From Chlamydomonas sphaeroides (lineage: Eukaryota > Chlorophyta > Chlorophyceae > Chlamydomonadales > Chlamydomonadaceae), in the NCBI GenBank assembly GCA_001662425.1, contig BDDC01000029.1:84473-148472 (forward strand): DNA of 64,000 bases, read 5' to 3'. A program made the position numbers and the translations under genes. The notes beneath the pieces are model-generated. The model saw only the letters and a list, made by a program, of their open reading frames with translations. It searched no databases and was not told the origin of the DNA. Position 1 is the stretch's first letter. Each line of letters opens with the position of its first letter. This document shows positions 43,352 to 55,000 of this stretch, in pieces.

Positions 43352-46300
43352 ATGGCGCCAAAACCCAAAGATGGCAAGAAGGGGCCAAAGAAAATTAGCA
43401 AGAAGAACAAACCAGCCTGGATGTCGGATGGCATGTGGGAGCTGAGCCAGACGCTCCCAAAGGTACGTGGACACTATGCAGTGCCCGAACAGTGCTCGAC
43501 AGGGGCGGCAGCAGTGAATGCCGACCGTCCGCATGCCGCACCCGCATGCCGACACGCGCTCCGCCACAGCTGACCGAGTTCTACAGCGGGGACATCAAGG
43601 AGACAAAGCTCAAGGAGGGGCAGGCTCCCCCACCCACCATCACGCGGACACAGGTGCGCCGGTGCAAGTCCCCCCTCGCAGCCCTCCCAGCCGTGCAGCT
43701 GTTACTACTTACCTGACACTCGCCGCAACCGCAACCCCTGCAAGGCCGGCATGTTCATCTGGCAGCTGCTGTTCCCCAACAACAAAGCTGGCAAGCTGCG
43801 GCGCGAGGAGTCCATCAAGCTTTCGCTTGTCGAGGTGCGCCGGGCTGGGGCGCGGCCACGAGGCCCTCAGACGCAGCGCCCTGAAGCAGCAGCACCGAAT
43901 GCGCTCGGGCCATGGGCCCTGTGGCACACGCTGTCGCTGCGCGCTCGAGCCCACACCCTGGGAGCAATGTGACATGTGGGTCGGCCACGCCCCTGCGTGC
44001 TTGACTCCGGATCCGCGCCGCCGCAGACGTCGGTCAAGATCCTGGCCTCGGGAAAGCCGCCCGACATGACGCCCGCCATGGGCATCCTGGTGGCCATGAC
44101 GTCAGACAACCCCGTACAGGTGTGTGTCGTACGGCCGTACAGCCACCACGTGTCGCCACATGCCTCGCCGAGGCCCCGCCGCCTGGGCCTGAGGCAAAGT
44201 GCTAGGGCCCCCGCCGCTTGCGCCCGAGGCAGCGGCGTGCCGTCCTGCCCCGCGCACTACCCGAGGCACCTCACCCCGCGGCCCACCCTCTCCTACTATT
44301 CCCTCTCCGCTGGCCTTGCCCAGCCAGCAGGCCTGACGAGCTTGAGCCTGCGCGCGCACCCCACCCTGCGCTGCACCCTGTCTCCCGCTTTCGCCCCCAG
44401 CGCGGCATCATGCTGGACGCCAAGCCCGCCCCGCTGCCCAACGTGCTGGCCTCGCTGAGCGACGAGAGCGCCAGCCTGCGGGCGGTGGCATGCGGTGCGT
44501 GCGCTGCGGGAGCCGCCAGCAGCCATCGCATTGCGCAGGGCACCAGCAGGGGCGTATGGCAGATGCATGCGGCAGGGGGCGTGTGATGACCAGCTGAGGT
44601 GGCCAGCAATCACGGGACTGCGCAGGGGCACATGCGCTCGCGGTGCAGCCCACGGCCGGGTCGGGCGAGCACGGTCCGTGGAGCTGGCTAGAGCCAGGGG
44701 CCTGGCCCTGGGGGGCGCCTGTTGCCAGAGGCACAGGGGCGCCTTGTGGCCGCGTGTCCTTGGTGCTGTGGCGGGCAGGGGTGCAGAGGGCCGGCGGCCT
44801 GGTTTGGGGCACTGACGGCCCTTGCCGGGCTGCTCCCTGGCCTTGCGCCCTCCCCCTGCCCCGTGATCCGCAGCGTTGCTGAAGGTGGTGTCGCGAGAGG
44901 CGGACTCGCGGCCGCGGCTGTGGCGGCTGATGCGGCAGGAGTGGGACTGGACCCCGCTGGTGGCGTGCCTGGACTTGACGGTGGGGGGAGACGCGGGCGG
45001 AGGCTGGGCATCTAAGAGTCTGGGTTGGGTTCGTGCCCATCGGTGTGTAAATGCCGCGGGCGTAGCCGCGTAGGACACGCCAGTCGCTCTGGTGGCGCGC
45101 CTGGACCAAGTGGTGTCCTCTACGAGGGCGGAAGGGTGGGACCCAGGCCGGGACAAGTCTCTCATGCTTGCCCGCCTACCTTTCTGCGCTGGCGCCGGCC
45201 CTCAGGAGATGAGCCAGCTGGGCGGCCGCTCGGCCTGCTTCGACGCGGCTGCCACCATGGAGGCGCTGTGCTGCGCGCCGGAGCAGGTGGGCCCAGCATG
45301 CGCCCTGGCCATGGAGCTTGGGGCGGCCCTGGTGGGGGGCCTGGGGGCTGCTGGCAGCGCCTGGCTGGGGCCTGGGGGCTGCTGACAGCGCCTTGTTGGG
45401 GCCTGGGGGCCCCTGGGCTGCCTGGCCCAGTGTTCGGCGCAGAGCCCGTGGTCGCGCCGGCCCAAGACCACAGCTTGCGGGATGGCGAGTCGCGGTGTCC
45501 CGGACCTAGGGTCCCGAGCCTGATCCCATTAGCGCCGGCGCAGCCGCGGGCCGGGGCGTGGAGCGCGGCCGCAGCCCCCGCAGAGCCAGCTACACCGGAG
45601 CCTCTGGCCAGGGCCGTGCTCGCGGCGCCGCCAGCACCGGCAGCTCGTGCAGCGCACACGAGGCAGAGGGCGGTGCGCAGCAGCGCCAGGTGCCCGTGTT
45701 GACCAGGGCGCTGGGGCCGGCACAAGCACCAGGAGCCCACCGTGCCTGCGCGGGCCCCCTTACCCGGCCGCAGGACATTGCCAACGGCGCCTGCGCGGCC
45801 TTGATGGCGGCCAAGGGCCCCGCGCACATCGTCAAGGTGGGGCGGGGGCCGCTGGGAGGCGGGCAGGGGCAGGGGGCTGGCTGGCAGGGGCGAGGGGCTG
45901 CAGGCAGGCGCAAGGGTCTGGCTGGCAGGCAGGCAGGCAGGCAGGCACCACGCCTGCTAACACATGCTGCGCCCCCTCCCTGCCTCCCCGCACCCAGGTG
46001 CTCCGCACCCGCAACGCGCACCCCATGGCCAAGGCCTGCTGCGTGGCGGTGCTCAACCAGCTGCTGCGGAGGGCCACCACGGCGCAGTGCGAGCACGTGG
46101 CGGGGGAGTTGGGGGCGCTGGAGCCGCTGTCGCAGGTTCGTGTCACTCTGGAGCGGGGGCAGGGTGTCTGGTGTCTGGTGCGCGCGGGCAGCGAAGGCAG
46201 GGGGCGGGGGAGCTGGGGGCGCTGGGGCCGCGGTCGCAGTTTCTGGGGCAGAGGAAAGGGGAGGGGTGCAGGAGCGCGGGCGGTTGGTCTCCTAGCCCCG

Positions 46301-49300
46301 TCGTGCGTCGGCGCATGCTGCCGCCCCCCGTCCACCTTTCTTTTTGATCCGTGCGCCTCTCACGTTGCACGCCCCCCGCCCCAGGTGTTCCTGCACCCCG
46401 TCATCCCGCTCACCTACAAGGCGCACGCCGCGGGTGAGGGCCAAAGGGCGGGCCTGCTCCGCCGGGGCCCGGGCAGGGCGCCTGCCAGGCGGCTGCCCGT
46501 GGCGCCCCACCTTCCCATCCCAATTCCTCCCGCCTGCCTTGCTCACCACCCCCTCAGCTTGCATGCTGCGGTTTGTGATGCCGGACAGCCTCTGGCGAGC
46601 TACGGCCGCGGCGGCGGCGGCGGCCAAGGCCGCGGCGGCCGGCCCGACGCCGGGCACGGCCGGCACCGACGGCACGGCGGGTGCGCTAGCACGAGCGCGC
46701 TGCGCACTGCGGGCATCTTGCACCCATCACCGCATCCCTCACTAGACCCATGCAAACCCGGCCGTCTTATCCGCGCCCCTTACCACCCCGTTCCTCCTCC
46801 TCTGGCCCCGACCACCGACAGAGGCGCCGTCGCCGCCCGGCACCGCGGGCGGGCCCGGCCCCGTCGACCTGGCGGCCTCGGGCCGCGTCGAGGGCGGCGC
46901 CGCCGGCGGCATCGGCATGGCGGGTCTGGGCGGCGAGAACGGCCCCGTGGGCGGCATGGAGGGCGTGCCGGACACGGACCTGCTCGACGACGACACGCGG
47001 GAGCAGGTGGGCGGCGGCGGTGCTGGTTGGGGCACTGGCTGCTACGGCACACGAGCACGTGCTTTGCTCCTGTGCGGAGCGAGGGAGTGCGGTCGCCGGG
47101 ACGACGCCAAGTGGGGGGGGAGGCACGGTCATGGGTGGGGCGCTGCGCGTCACCGCTACCGGGGGCTGGCGCGAGTTGCGCAAGCGGGGAAGGGGACACA
47201 TCACGGCTCTTCAGAGGAGCGACGACGCGCCACCAATACCTACCGGGTACGGCGCGCTGCGCGGGGCGTGTCACTTGGACTCATGGATGGACACACGAAC
47301 ACACACACACACACACACACGGTGCATCTCCCTGAACCCGCGCCCCCCCCGCCTCCATCCCCCCGGCAGGTGGTTGCCCGCGCGCGCAAGGTGGCGGCGC
47401 TGCCCGGGGTGCTGCGGTCGCTGGTGGGGCTGTGCGTGGGGCCCGAGGGGCCGCTGCCCGACCTGGAGGTGAGAGGGAGGAGGCAGCCCGCGCGCATGCG
47501 TGCGGTCGATCCTGCACGCCGTCCCAAACGAATGCGTGTGATCGATCCTGCATGCCGTCCCAAACGAATGCGTGCGGTTCGTGCTGTGCAGTACGGGCAG
47601 CGGGCGAGCGGGTAGCGCGCGCGCCATGGAAGTGCTTGCCGTAGGGTGTTTCGTGCTCAGGGCGAGCGGGGGACTGAGGCGGGGCAGCCAGCAGGGTTGC
47701 GGGCGGCGTACGGTGCCGGCCCAAAGGAAGGGGGCTGGGGTCGCGCTCTGCGCTCAAGCCCACTCGGCCGCTGTTTCCTATCGCCCTCGCAATAGGCGGT
47801 TAAAGAGGATGCGCCGCCTGCCGATGACGACGGCAAGAAGAAGAAGAAAAAGGGCAAGAAGGGCAAGAAGAAGGCCAAGCTCGAGCCGGGTGAGGCCCCG
47901 GGTCGCCTAGTTGTACATTCGCGTGCTGCTTGCCGCACCGGTACGGTCGCGCCAGCGTGCATACGTGTACGGCGGCGCTGCCCTTGCAAAGGAGGCCCCA
48001 GCTGCAGTCGGCTGAGCAGCGATGGGGCGCGTGCTGGCCTGCTGGCACGGCTGCATCCGCTCGTGCTGCTGGCTAAGAGAGCCACCGACCTCCGCCTCCT
48101 CTTTCCCCGCTCTTGGCCCCAGGCATGGCCGAGTCCCAGACCTACGGCTCTGCGGTGCTGCGGCTGGTGAGCCTGGCGGAGGAGAAGCGGCCGGCGCTGG
48201 CGGAGGCGGGGGCCATCCGCTACCTGCTGCCGCTCATCGACGCCAAGAACTCGGCGGCTCGCTGGAACGCGCGGCAGGTGGGCGTGGGGCCAAGCGGTGG
48301 TGGGAGGGAGCCGGCGTGCTGTGTGGGGAACCTGGGTCTGGGCTGGGAGCCGGCGCTGCGGGGTGGTTGGAAAAGCGTGCGGGGGCCGGCGACCGGGGCC
48401 GGGCGAGCTCCAGCTGTGCCCATCGCGCTGCCTGTGGCGCCCTTGATCCCTCTAACCCCTGACCCCTTTCCTCCCCGGGCCCCTGACCCCCTCTTCGGCC
48501 GCCTCCTGGCCCCAGACGCTCATCACCCTGTCCATGGCGCCCGACCTGCTTGCCTCCTGCCCCCACTGTCCCCCCCCCTCGCGTCAGTTCATAACCCCAT
48601 GTCCCCCCTTCCAACCGCCTCCTGCCCCCTCCTGGCCCCAGACGCTCATCAACCTGTCCATGGCGCCCGACCTGCTGCCCAAGCTGCAGCTCTACAAGGT
48701 GCGGACAGGGGGCACGAGAGGGCCCATGCCCGTGTGTGCGTGCGTGTAAGCCTGTGTACCGTATGCGTACGTCGCCGGGTGTCGTGACCGCCTATAAGCC
48801 AACCTCACCCCTTTCTTGCACACCACTTGATGCTCGCCTCTCATGCCGCCCGTACCGCCCCGCCCCCCCCACTCACAGGTGCCCGACTACGTGCACCAGG
48901 CCAACGTGCCCGTCACGCACTTTGAGCGGCCCGCGCCGAAGGAGACGGGCGCGCCGCCGGGCAAGCTGGAGCACCAGGACTCGCTGGTGAGGGTGCGGGC
49001 TGGCCGGGGAAAGGGCTGGGGAAGGGGGCCAGGGTACGTGCCCGAGGCATATTGGGCAAGCTGGAGCGCCAGGAATCGATGGTGCGAGCGCTGGCGGACG
49101 AGGAAGGCAGGGGCAAACATGGACCGGAGCTCGGGGCGAGCCATGTTCGGGGGCGTCTTACGTACGGCTTTGCGGTGTAACGCCTGACGTTGACATCCAC
49201 GTTGGCGCCCGCCCCGTCCGCGCAGGGCCGCAAGCGCGGCGATAGCACCGGCGGCAAGCCGCCGCCAGTGCCGGCCGCCGCGGCCGCAGCCGGCAGCGCT

Positions 49301-49333
49301 GCCAAGCCGCCTCCCATCAAGCCCAAGGCATGA
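43352..49333 (+). CDS. Helical-repeat (ARM-like) protein with lysine-rich segments; function unknown
   Basis: Eighteen exons in phase: 43352-43462, 43570-43653, 43745-43834, 44027-44119, 44401-44494, 44874-44980, 45206-45286, 45774-45836, 45998-46135, 46385-46433, 46558-46680, 46822-47006, 47370-47468, 47796-47889, 48123-48277, 48642-48698, 48879-48986 and 49226-49333, about 612 residues. It starts MAPKPKDGKKGPKKISKKNK. The segment from about residue 50 to 300 is made of amphipathic helices of ARM/HEAT style (LPNVLASLSDESASLRAVAC, ALLKVVSREAD, DIANGACAALMAA, MAKACCVAVLNQLLRR). A Gly/Ala/Pro linker (about 310-400) follows, then a second helical stretch, a poly-Lys block (DDDGKKKKKKGKKGKKKAK) near 450-465, more repeats (LRLVSLAEEKRPALAEAG, TLINLSMAPDLLPKL) and a basic tail. 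The style suits a flagellar or cytoskeletal protein, but that is inference. The acceptor of exon 3 is AAG rather than CAG. Confidence 0.82.
47298..47321. repeat. (AC)n microsatellite
   Basis: About twelve AC units in the intron upstream of exon 47370-47468 of the ARM-like gene. Confidence 0.95.
47500..47590. repeat. Two-copy ~37-base repeat (GATCCTGCANGCCGTCCCAAACGAATGCGTG)
   Basis: The unit ATCCTGCA-GCCGTCCCAAAC followed by GAATGCGTG is present twice head to tail in the intron after exon 47370-47468. Confidence 0.85.
48502..48676 (+). repeat. Near-perfect relic copy of exon 48642-48698 upstream of the real exon
   Basis: CCTCCTGGCCCCAG|ACGCTCATCA and the next 25 bases (48502-48550) match 48628-48676 with one mismatch, including the acceptor. 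The upstream copy then diverges, losing the donor side. Confidence 0.92.
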
Positions 49334-51109
49334 GCGCCGCTGCACAGCGCGGCGGGCGCTGCCTCCCGGGTACGGGTTGGGGCTGGGTGGTGGAAACAGG
49401 GCTGTGGTGCCTGTGAGTGTGTATCTTGGTCGTGTTTTGGAGTGGGCCGTCGTGCGATCGTTGGCGTGGAGCGCCCGCGGCACAGCTGTGAGGTAGGCGA
49501 GCAGCCGGTGGGGAGGAGCGCAGCGGCGTAGCGGGTAGCGCATAGCGGAAGCTGCCGAAGGACTGCGGAATGGCATGTTCGTGGGTGCGTGCTGACAGTG
49601 CGGGTAGGGGGGGCTGCAAGAAGGTAGAGCGTAGCGGGGGCATACGCCGTGGTGCTGGGTAGGCGTGGCAGGAGGGCGCGGACTGAGGCCAGCTGCGAGC
49701 GCGGGGGACGAGCGGGGGGTGGGGGTTGGTGCGAATCGCAGGCGTGCGGTAGGCTCGTGCTGGCCGGGGGGGCCGATCCGCTGCGACGCGGAGGGATCTG
49801 CTCAGGCATGCCAACATACCGAAGTGCGGCGCGCGACGGAGCTGCCGGCCAGGGCAGGCGGCAGGGAGGCTGCGTCGCCCTTGATTGCTGGAGGGCCGCA
49901 GCTGCGGTGGGTCGGGGGCTCGGGGCAAGCCGCTGTAGCGTAGGTCCAGGGGCGCCGATGGACATGGATGGTCGCTTGGATGAACAGGCTGTGAGCTGAG
50001 GAGCGTGATGCATGGCGGTAGGATGACAAAGGGGTAGGTCACAGCTGCAGGAGCTGTGTGTTTGCTTGCCAGGGCCTGCCGCAGGGTGTGTGGCAGTATC
50101 CACACCATATATACCATTCCCGTGGCTCCGTAGAGCATCTCGAGAGACCTCTTGCTCAGTACGTCGCCACACCTTGAAACCTCCCCGGCTGCATGGATGC
50201 ATGGCTCGCCCCCAAAAGGGGCCACCCTGACCAGACGCAAATAGTTGGTCATTATGCGATTATATCCGGGGTGTCTCAAGGGGTCTTGGGCACACCGACA
50301 AGTGCCCGCAGCCCCACGGGCCGGACCTAGCCGCCCGGTCTGCCTGAAACGGCAGGACTGCACTCTGCCCAACAGCCGCACGCACGTGCCAGCTACGCTA
50401 AGTACGTTCCGCAGTGTTGGGACACTTTGGAAAGCACGAAAGCGGCCAGGCACCGCTCTCCCCGACAGCCGCTCCCAAGCCATCGTGCCGCATCGGTCGG
50501 TCGGTGGCGAGGTCGGGCCGGGTCAACCCTTCAGCGCCAGCCACTCCTGAGGGCAAGGGGGCGGGGCAGGCGGGGCAGGCGCCGTGGGCGAGCAGGTCGG
50601 CCAGCGCGGCGGCGAGGGCGCGGTCGCGGCGCCAGTCAGGTCCCAGTCGCGCTGTCGGGCAAACACTTGCTGGGCAAACGCGATCGTTTGGAGCGCACCT
50701 GGCATCGCCACAGAAGTTGGCGAGCCGCTGGGGCCTGGAGAGCCGTCGTGCGCTGCTGGGCAGAGTGCAGTAAAAGAAGACGATATGGGTGCGCGGGCAC
50801 TTCTTATAGCCCGCATGGGGTGACGAGGTTCGCGAGGTTCGCGGCATCTGGACCTTCCGGAACGAGGTTGTTCGAAACCCTGGGGGCCAAGGACATAGTG
50901 ACCCGTTGGGCTGAACCAACGCCTCAGGCGGGCCGACGAGCGCTGAGCGGGCAAGCTCTGATGCTGCGACGTGAAGCCGCGGGGGCGCACCAGTGCTGCG
51001 ATAGTCGCTGAGGCGCGCGGAGCGAGCTGTGACCCGTGGGCCTCGCGCCCCTACGTACCCAACCCTCCCACCCACCCACCCTCGCTAGCCCCCCGTGCTC
51101 GCTCCCTCC

Positions 51110-51145
51110 CCTTATGACAAAGACCCACCGCGAAAGGCGCAGGGA
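51110..51145. repeat. Direct repeat, left copy (CTTATGACA-AGACCCACCGCGAAAGGCGCAG)
   Basis: A ~36-base sequence repeated exactly 780 bases downstream with about three differences. Confidence 0.9.
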
Positions 51146-51224
51146 CGTAGCGCCGGCAGTGGTGTGGTGGTACGTTTGCCTAGGCGGCAAGGCCGTGCGC
51201 AGGGTGAGGGCGCCGCAAGGGGAA

Positions 51225-51375
51225 GGAGTGAACGTTGTGCGGCGCCCGCAGGGGGAGGTGGTCCTCCCAGGTCCTTCCCCTGGCCCCCTCCCTCGACACG
51301 AGGTCGCCACACCTCGTGCGGCGACCGCAGGGGAAGGTGGCTCTCCCCTGACCCCCCTCCCTCGACACGAGGGGG
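51225..51375. repeat. Two-copy tandem with CCCTCCCTCGACACGAGG core
   Basis: GTGCGGCG-CCGCAGGGG-AGGTGG...CCCCTCCCTCGACACGAGG occurs twice in a row. Each copy ends in a CCTCGACACGAGG hairpin. Confidence 0.85.
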
Positions 51376-51889
51376 TGACGGGGGCGCAACATACCGCAGA
51401 TAATGCGCTCACGGGCTAAGTGTGAGGCAAGCCATGCACCCATGCGCTGCTGGGGAGGTTTGAAAACTGATCGCCCGTGCGAGGGGCCTTGCCGCCCATG
51501 CGTCAGCGTGCTGAGGGGGCATCGGTTGCCGAGCAAGGCCTGGCAGCGTGAGGACCGGGCAGGGCGAACCTGTTGCAGGGTGCACATCTGAAACGGCGTT
51601 GGGAGTTGGAACGTCAGGATGGCATCGAGGCAACCCCGGCGCACGCACGGTCCGTTTGCTGCTCCGTCGCCACGGCTGCGCTGCTTGCGCATGTTGAGCA
51701 TTGAGCAAACGGTGGGGAGGAGTGGATGGCGAAAGCTTTTTAACGTTTCGCAAATGGGGCAAAAGCAGGCAAAAGCAAGAACTCTATCATAAAAATCATG
51801 CCATATATCATACACGTCGGGTTATACCGTCTGACAACCAGGGTCGCTCGTTTAGCAGACAAAGCGTTTCAAGAAGGAACGGCGAAAGC

Positions 51890-51925
51890 CCTTATGACAC
51901 AGACCCACCGCGAAAGGCGCAGAGA
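51890..51925. repeat. Direct repeat, right copy
   Basis: Partner of 51110-51145. The interval between the copies holds a tandem repeat and an AT-richer part, as in a non-autonomous element with terminal direct repeats or a tandem segmental duplication. Confidence 0.9.
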
Positions 51926-52090
51926 TGCGCTGCTGTAGCTTTCTACCTCGTCACATAGCGAAAATAGCACTGCGGACGACGGACGGGCGTAACGAGCGCA
52001 CGAATCGCCAAGCAAGGGATACCGACTGAGAGTCAAACGCGCGTTTCGCGTGCCTTTCTACAAGTCCTGCTTCATCACCTGGCGCTACTG

Positions 52091-55000
52091 ATGGAACTGG
52101 CAGAGGCGTTACAAGTAAGCTCTCTCGCTTCGCTACCAGCAAGTGTCCCAAAGGCAGCCTCGGCGCTTGCAGCAGGTGGCAGTTCTGGCTTTTCTACACC
52201 CTCTCGTATGGCAAGGAACTCGCGTGTCGTCAGTTTCCTGCGAGAAGCATCCGTGTCCGGCTTACTTCCGAATGAAACGGCACTTGTCTGCCCCGTGCAG
52301 GGCGCATGGCTGGACAAGGCCTCGATTTTCCCGTGGGGTAGGTTGCTGGTGTGTGCGTGCCGGCTCCCTGCACGTCAACTCGCCGTTTTAGGCCCGGCTT
52401 CCCGCGGCCATTCCAACACATGCGACGGCACAGCCCTTATCCCCGAAAGCTGGCTGCGGTTTGAACAAGGGTGTTTTAGCACCGGGGTGCTGGGGCGCTG
52501 CCCCTCTGTCCGTGCCAGCGTCAAGCCGCCAGCTTGCGACGCGGCTGTGGCCGCGAGCCAGCCCGGGGCCTGGCCGGCTCTCACTAGCGACTATCACCGT
52601 GCCGCTGCCCTTCGCGCATCACCGCCCCCGCCTTCCGCCCGCCCGCTGCCCAATTGGCACCTGCAAGTCGCCTCATTCCCGCTGCCCCTGACTACCTGCC
52701 TGGCCCCTTGTTTTCCGCTTCACCGCCCTCCGCCCACCGCCCACCGCCCCACCGCCCTTCACCCCCGCCCCCGGCCCCGCAGAGCTGCGCACGCGGCTCG
52801 TGAGCCGCCTCAGCCTGGGCTACAGAGCCCGACTGGTGGCAGCGCGGCTCGTGGCCGCCGCGCTGCTGCTGCTGCTGACGCCACACCTGACCGCCAACGG
52901 CCATGACTCGGCTGCCGCCGCCACCGCCGCCACGCGGCACAGCTGCGCCGGTGTCGGCCGCGACCCCGACCTGTCGCTGGCATGCGGCCTGAAGCAGATG
53001 CTGCACCTCTCGCGCATAGCACTGCCGCCGTGCCTGGCGGCGCTGCTCCTACTCAACGCCCTGGCGGCGGCGCTCCCCGCCGCCGCCAGTGGCGCCGCCG
53101 CCGCCTACGCACGACACGCCAGCCTGGTCAACGGCGCGGTGACTGCCGTACACGCCGCCGGCGCGCTCACGTGCGCCTTGCTGCTGCTACAGCCGCCGCC
53201 GCTGACGCAGCCGCCGCCGCTGACGCAGCCGCCGCCGCCGGCCGCCGCCGCCCTGTGCCCCGGCGGCGGCGGCGGCGCTTGCGCGCAGCGCAGCAGCGGC
53301 GTGACCACCATCGCGCTGCTACACGCCGGCGTGGCCCTGAACTTGGCAGCCAACGCCGACCCGTGGTTCGCCTTTGCGGTGCAGCTCGTCGCCCTGCACG
53401 CGGCCTTCCTGTCCGCCGCGTCCTCGGTGACGGCCGCCGGCGACGGCGCCCACGGGGCCCAGCTGGCGCAGGCCGCCGCCGCCGTCACGGCCGCCGCCTC
53501 GGTGCTGTACAGCCAGCTCCGCGGCTGCTGCGGCCGGCACACAACCGTCGAGGAGCGCTGCCTCCTCGTCCGGCTGCCGCCCGAGCTGGGGCTGGAGGCC
53601 ATGGTAATTCTGCCGCTGCCGGCGCCGGCGCCAGCGCCGCTGGCCGCGCCGCCGCAGCTGACCGCGCCGCCAGCGCGACCACCGTGGTCACCGGTGTCGT
53701 CAGCGGCGTCGCCTCCGCCGCACCGCCTCCACCGCATGGTCCGCGCCAGCCACTCCGATCCCGGCCGAGGCCCGCTGCCCGCTTGCGATGTGTTATGTCG
53801 GAGAAGCAGCGGCAGCACCCCAACGGCCGTCGCCGCCATGGGGAGCACCAGCGGCAGCAGCAGCAGCCGGCTGGCAGCCGGCAGGGGGACCAGCGACAGA
53901 GGCGACGGCCATGCCACCGCCGGCCTTGGGGGCACCAGCCAAGGCAGCGCCGGCGACACTGCCGGCCTCCGGGACGCCAGCCACGGCGGCCGCGGTGACA
54001 ACGTGCTCGGCCACGCTGCCGGCGGCAGGGACCAGGGCTCCTTGGCCTTGCCGCCGCCGGGGGCAGGTGACGGCGCCGCTGCCGGCGACTCACGCCGCAG
54101 GGGCTTGCAGCCCAGGGCCGCGACGGCCGTGCGGCCCCGCGAGAGCTCCAGCACGTCTCAGCTTTGGGCCCAGCCGCAGATAGCCGCTGCCGCGCGACAC
54201 GAGCAGCAGCCGCAGGGCTCCCCTCCGCAGCGCCTGTGCTCAGATCCCGGCGGTGGGGCAGTACTGGGCCGGGGAGCCGGCGCGCCGGCGCTGGGCCTGC
54301 AGCCCACCGCCGCCGCTGCCAACGCCGCCGCCGCCGCCAACGCCGCCAACGCTGCCTGGATCGTTAGCCAAGGGCCCAAGCCCAGCGGTGGCGAATGCAC
54401 TCCGGCCGTCCTCGCGCTCTGGCGGCGGCTGCAGAACCGGGTCCCCACCGCCGCAACGGCGGCACCGGCTGCGGCGTCGCGACCCGCTGACGACACCAAC
54501 GTTTGGGCCGGCCTTCAGTTCGCTCTCGCCCGTGACGCCATGTCGCCTGCTGTCTACGCCCGAACGGCGCGCTCAGACCGGCTGCAAGTCCCACCACCGC
54601 CGGCACCAAGCCGCGCCTTCGGCCGCGCCAGCCTACCCGTGGTGCCAGTCCGTGAGGCCGCGCAGGGCGGTGGCTTGGCGAGCGCGCTCGAGAACTTCCT
54701 TCTGCAGAGCGCACCCATGTTGCTGGAATCATCGGCCCCCGACACGAATGACGCCGCCCGGCGGCGCCAGCAGCGCATCTCGGAGGCCGGCATGGCGCTG
54801 CAGTTCCTTTCCGCACCCGGCCTGCAGACGTACACAGTGAAAGACCCCGGCCCCGACTCGGCCACGCCCAGCCACAGCGACGGCGGCACAGCGGCCGCAG
54901 CCGCACCCGCGGCGCACGTGCGCTTGGGCACCGGCACGGCCGCAAAGCAGCGCGGCGCCGCGGACCTTACGCTGGCGGCGCCGCCGCCGCGCGGCGACGG

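Larger units (their letters stand above)
49334..52090. other. Repeat-rich, gene-poor region; possible transposon debris
   Basis: No spliced gene could be built here. It contains direct repeats at 51110-51145 and 51890-51925, a two-copy ~90-base GC-rich tandem at about 51225-51375, and an AT-richer segment 51720-52090. Open frames on the minus strand (49317-50483, 48913-50202) are long only because stops are rare at this base composition. Confidence 0.5.

Noticed and set aside
49317..50483. 388-codon minus-strand open frame overlapping the ARM-like gene's 3' end
   Set aside because: No signal of a family, no sensible start context, composition typical of stop-poor GC-rich non-coding DNA, and it overlaps the last exon of a well-supported gene.
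50860..50890. Possible tRNA T-arm (GTTGTTCGAAACCC)
   Set aside because: No matching acceptor, D-arm or anticodon stem can be folded around it.
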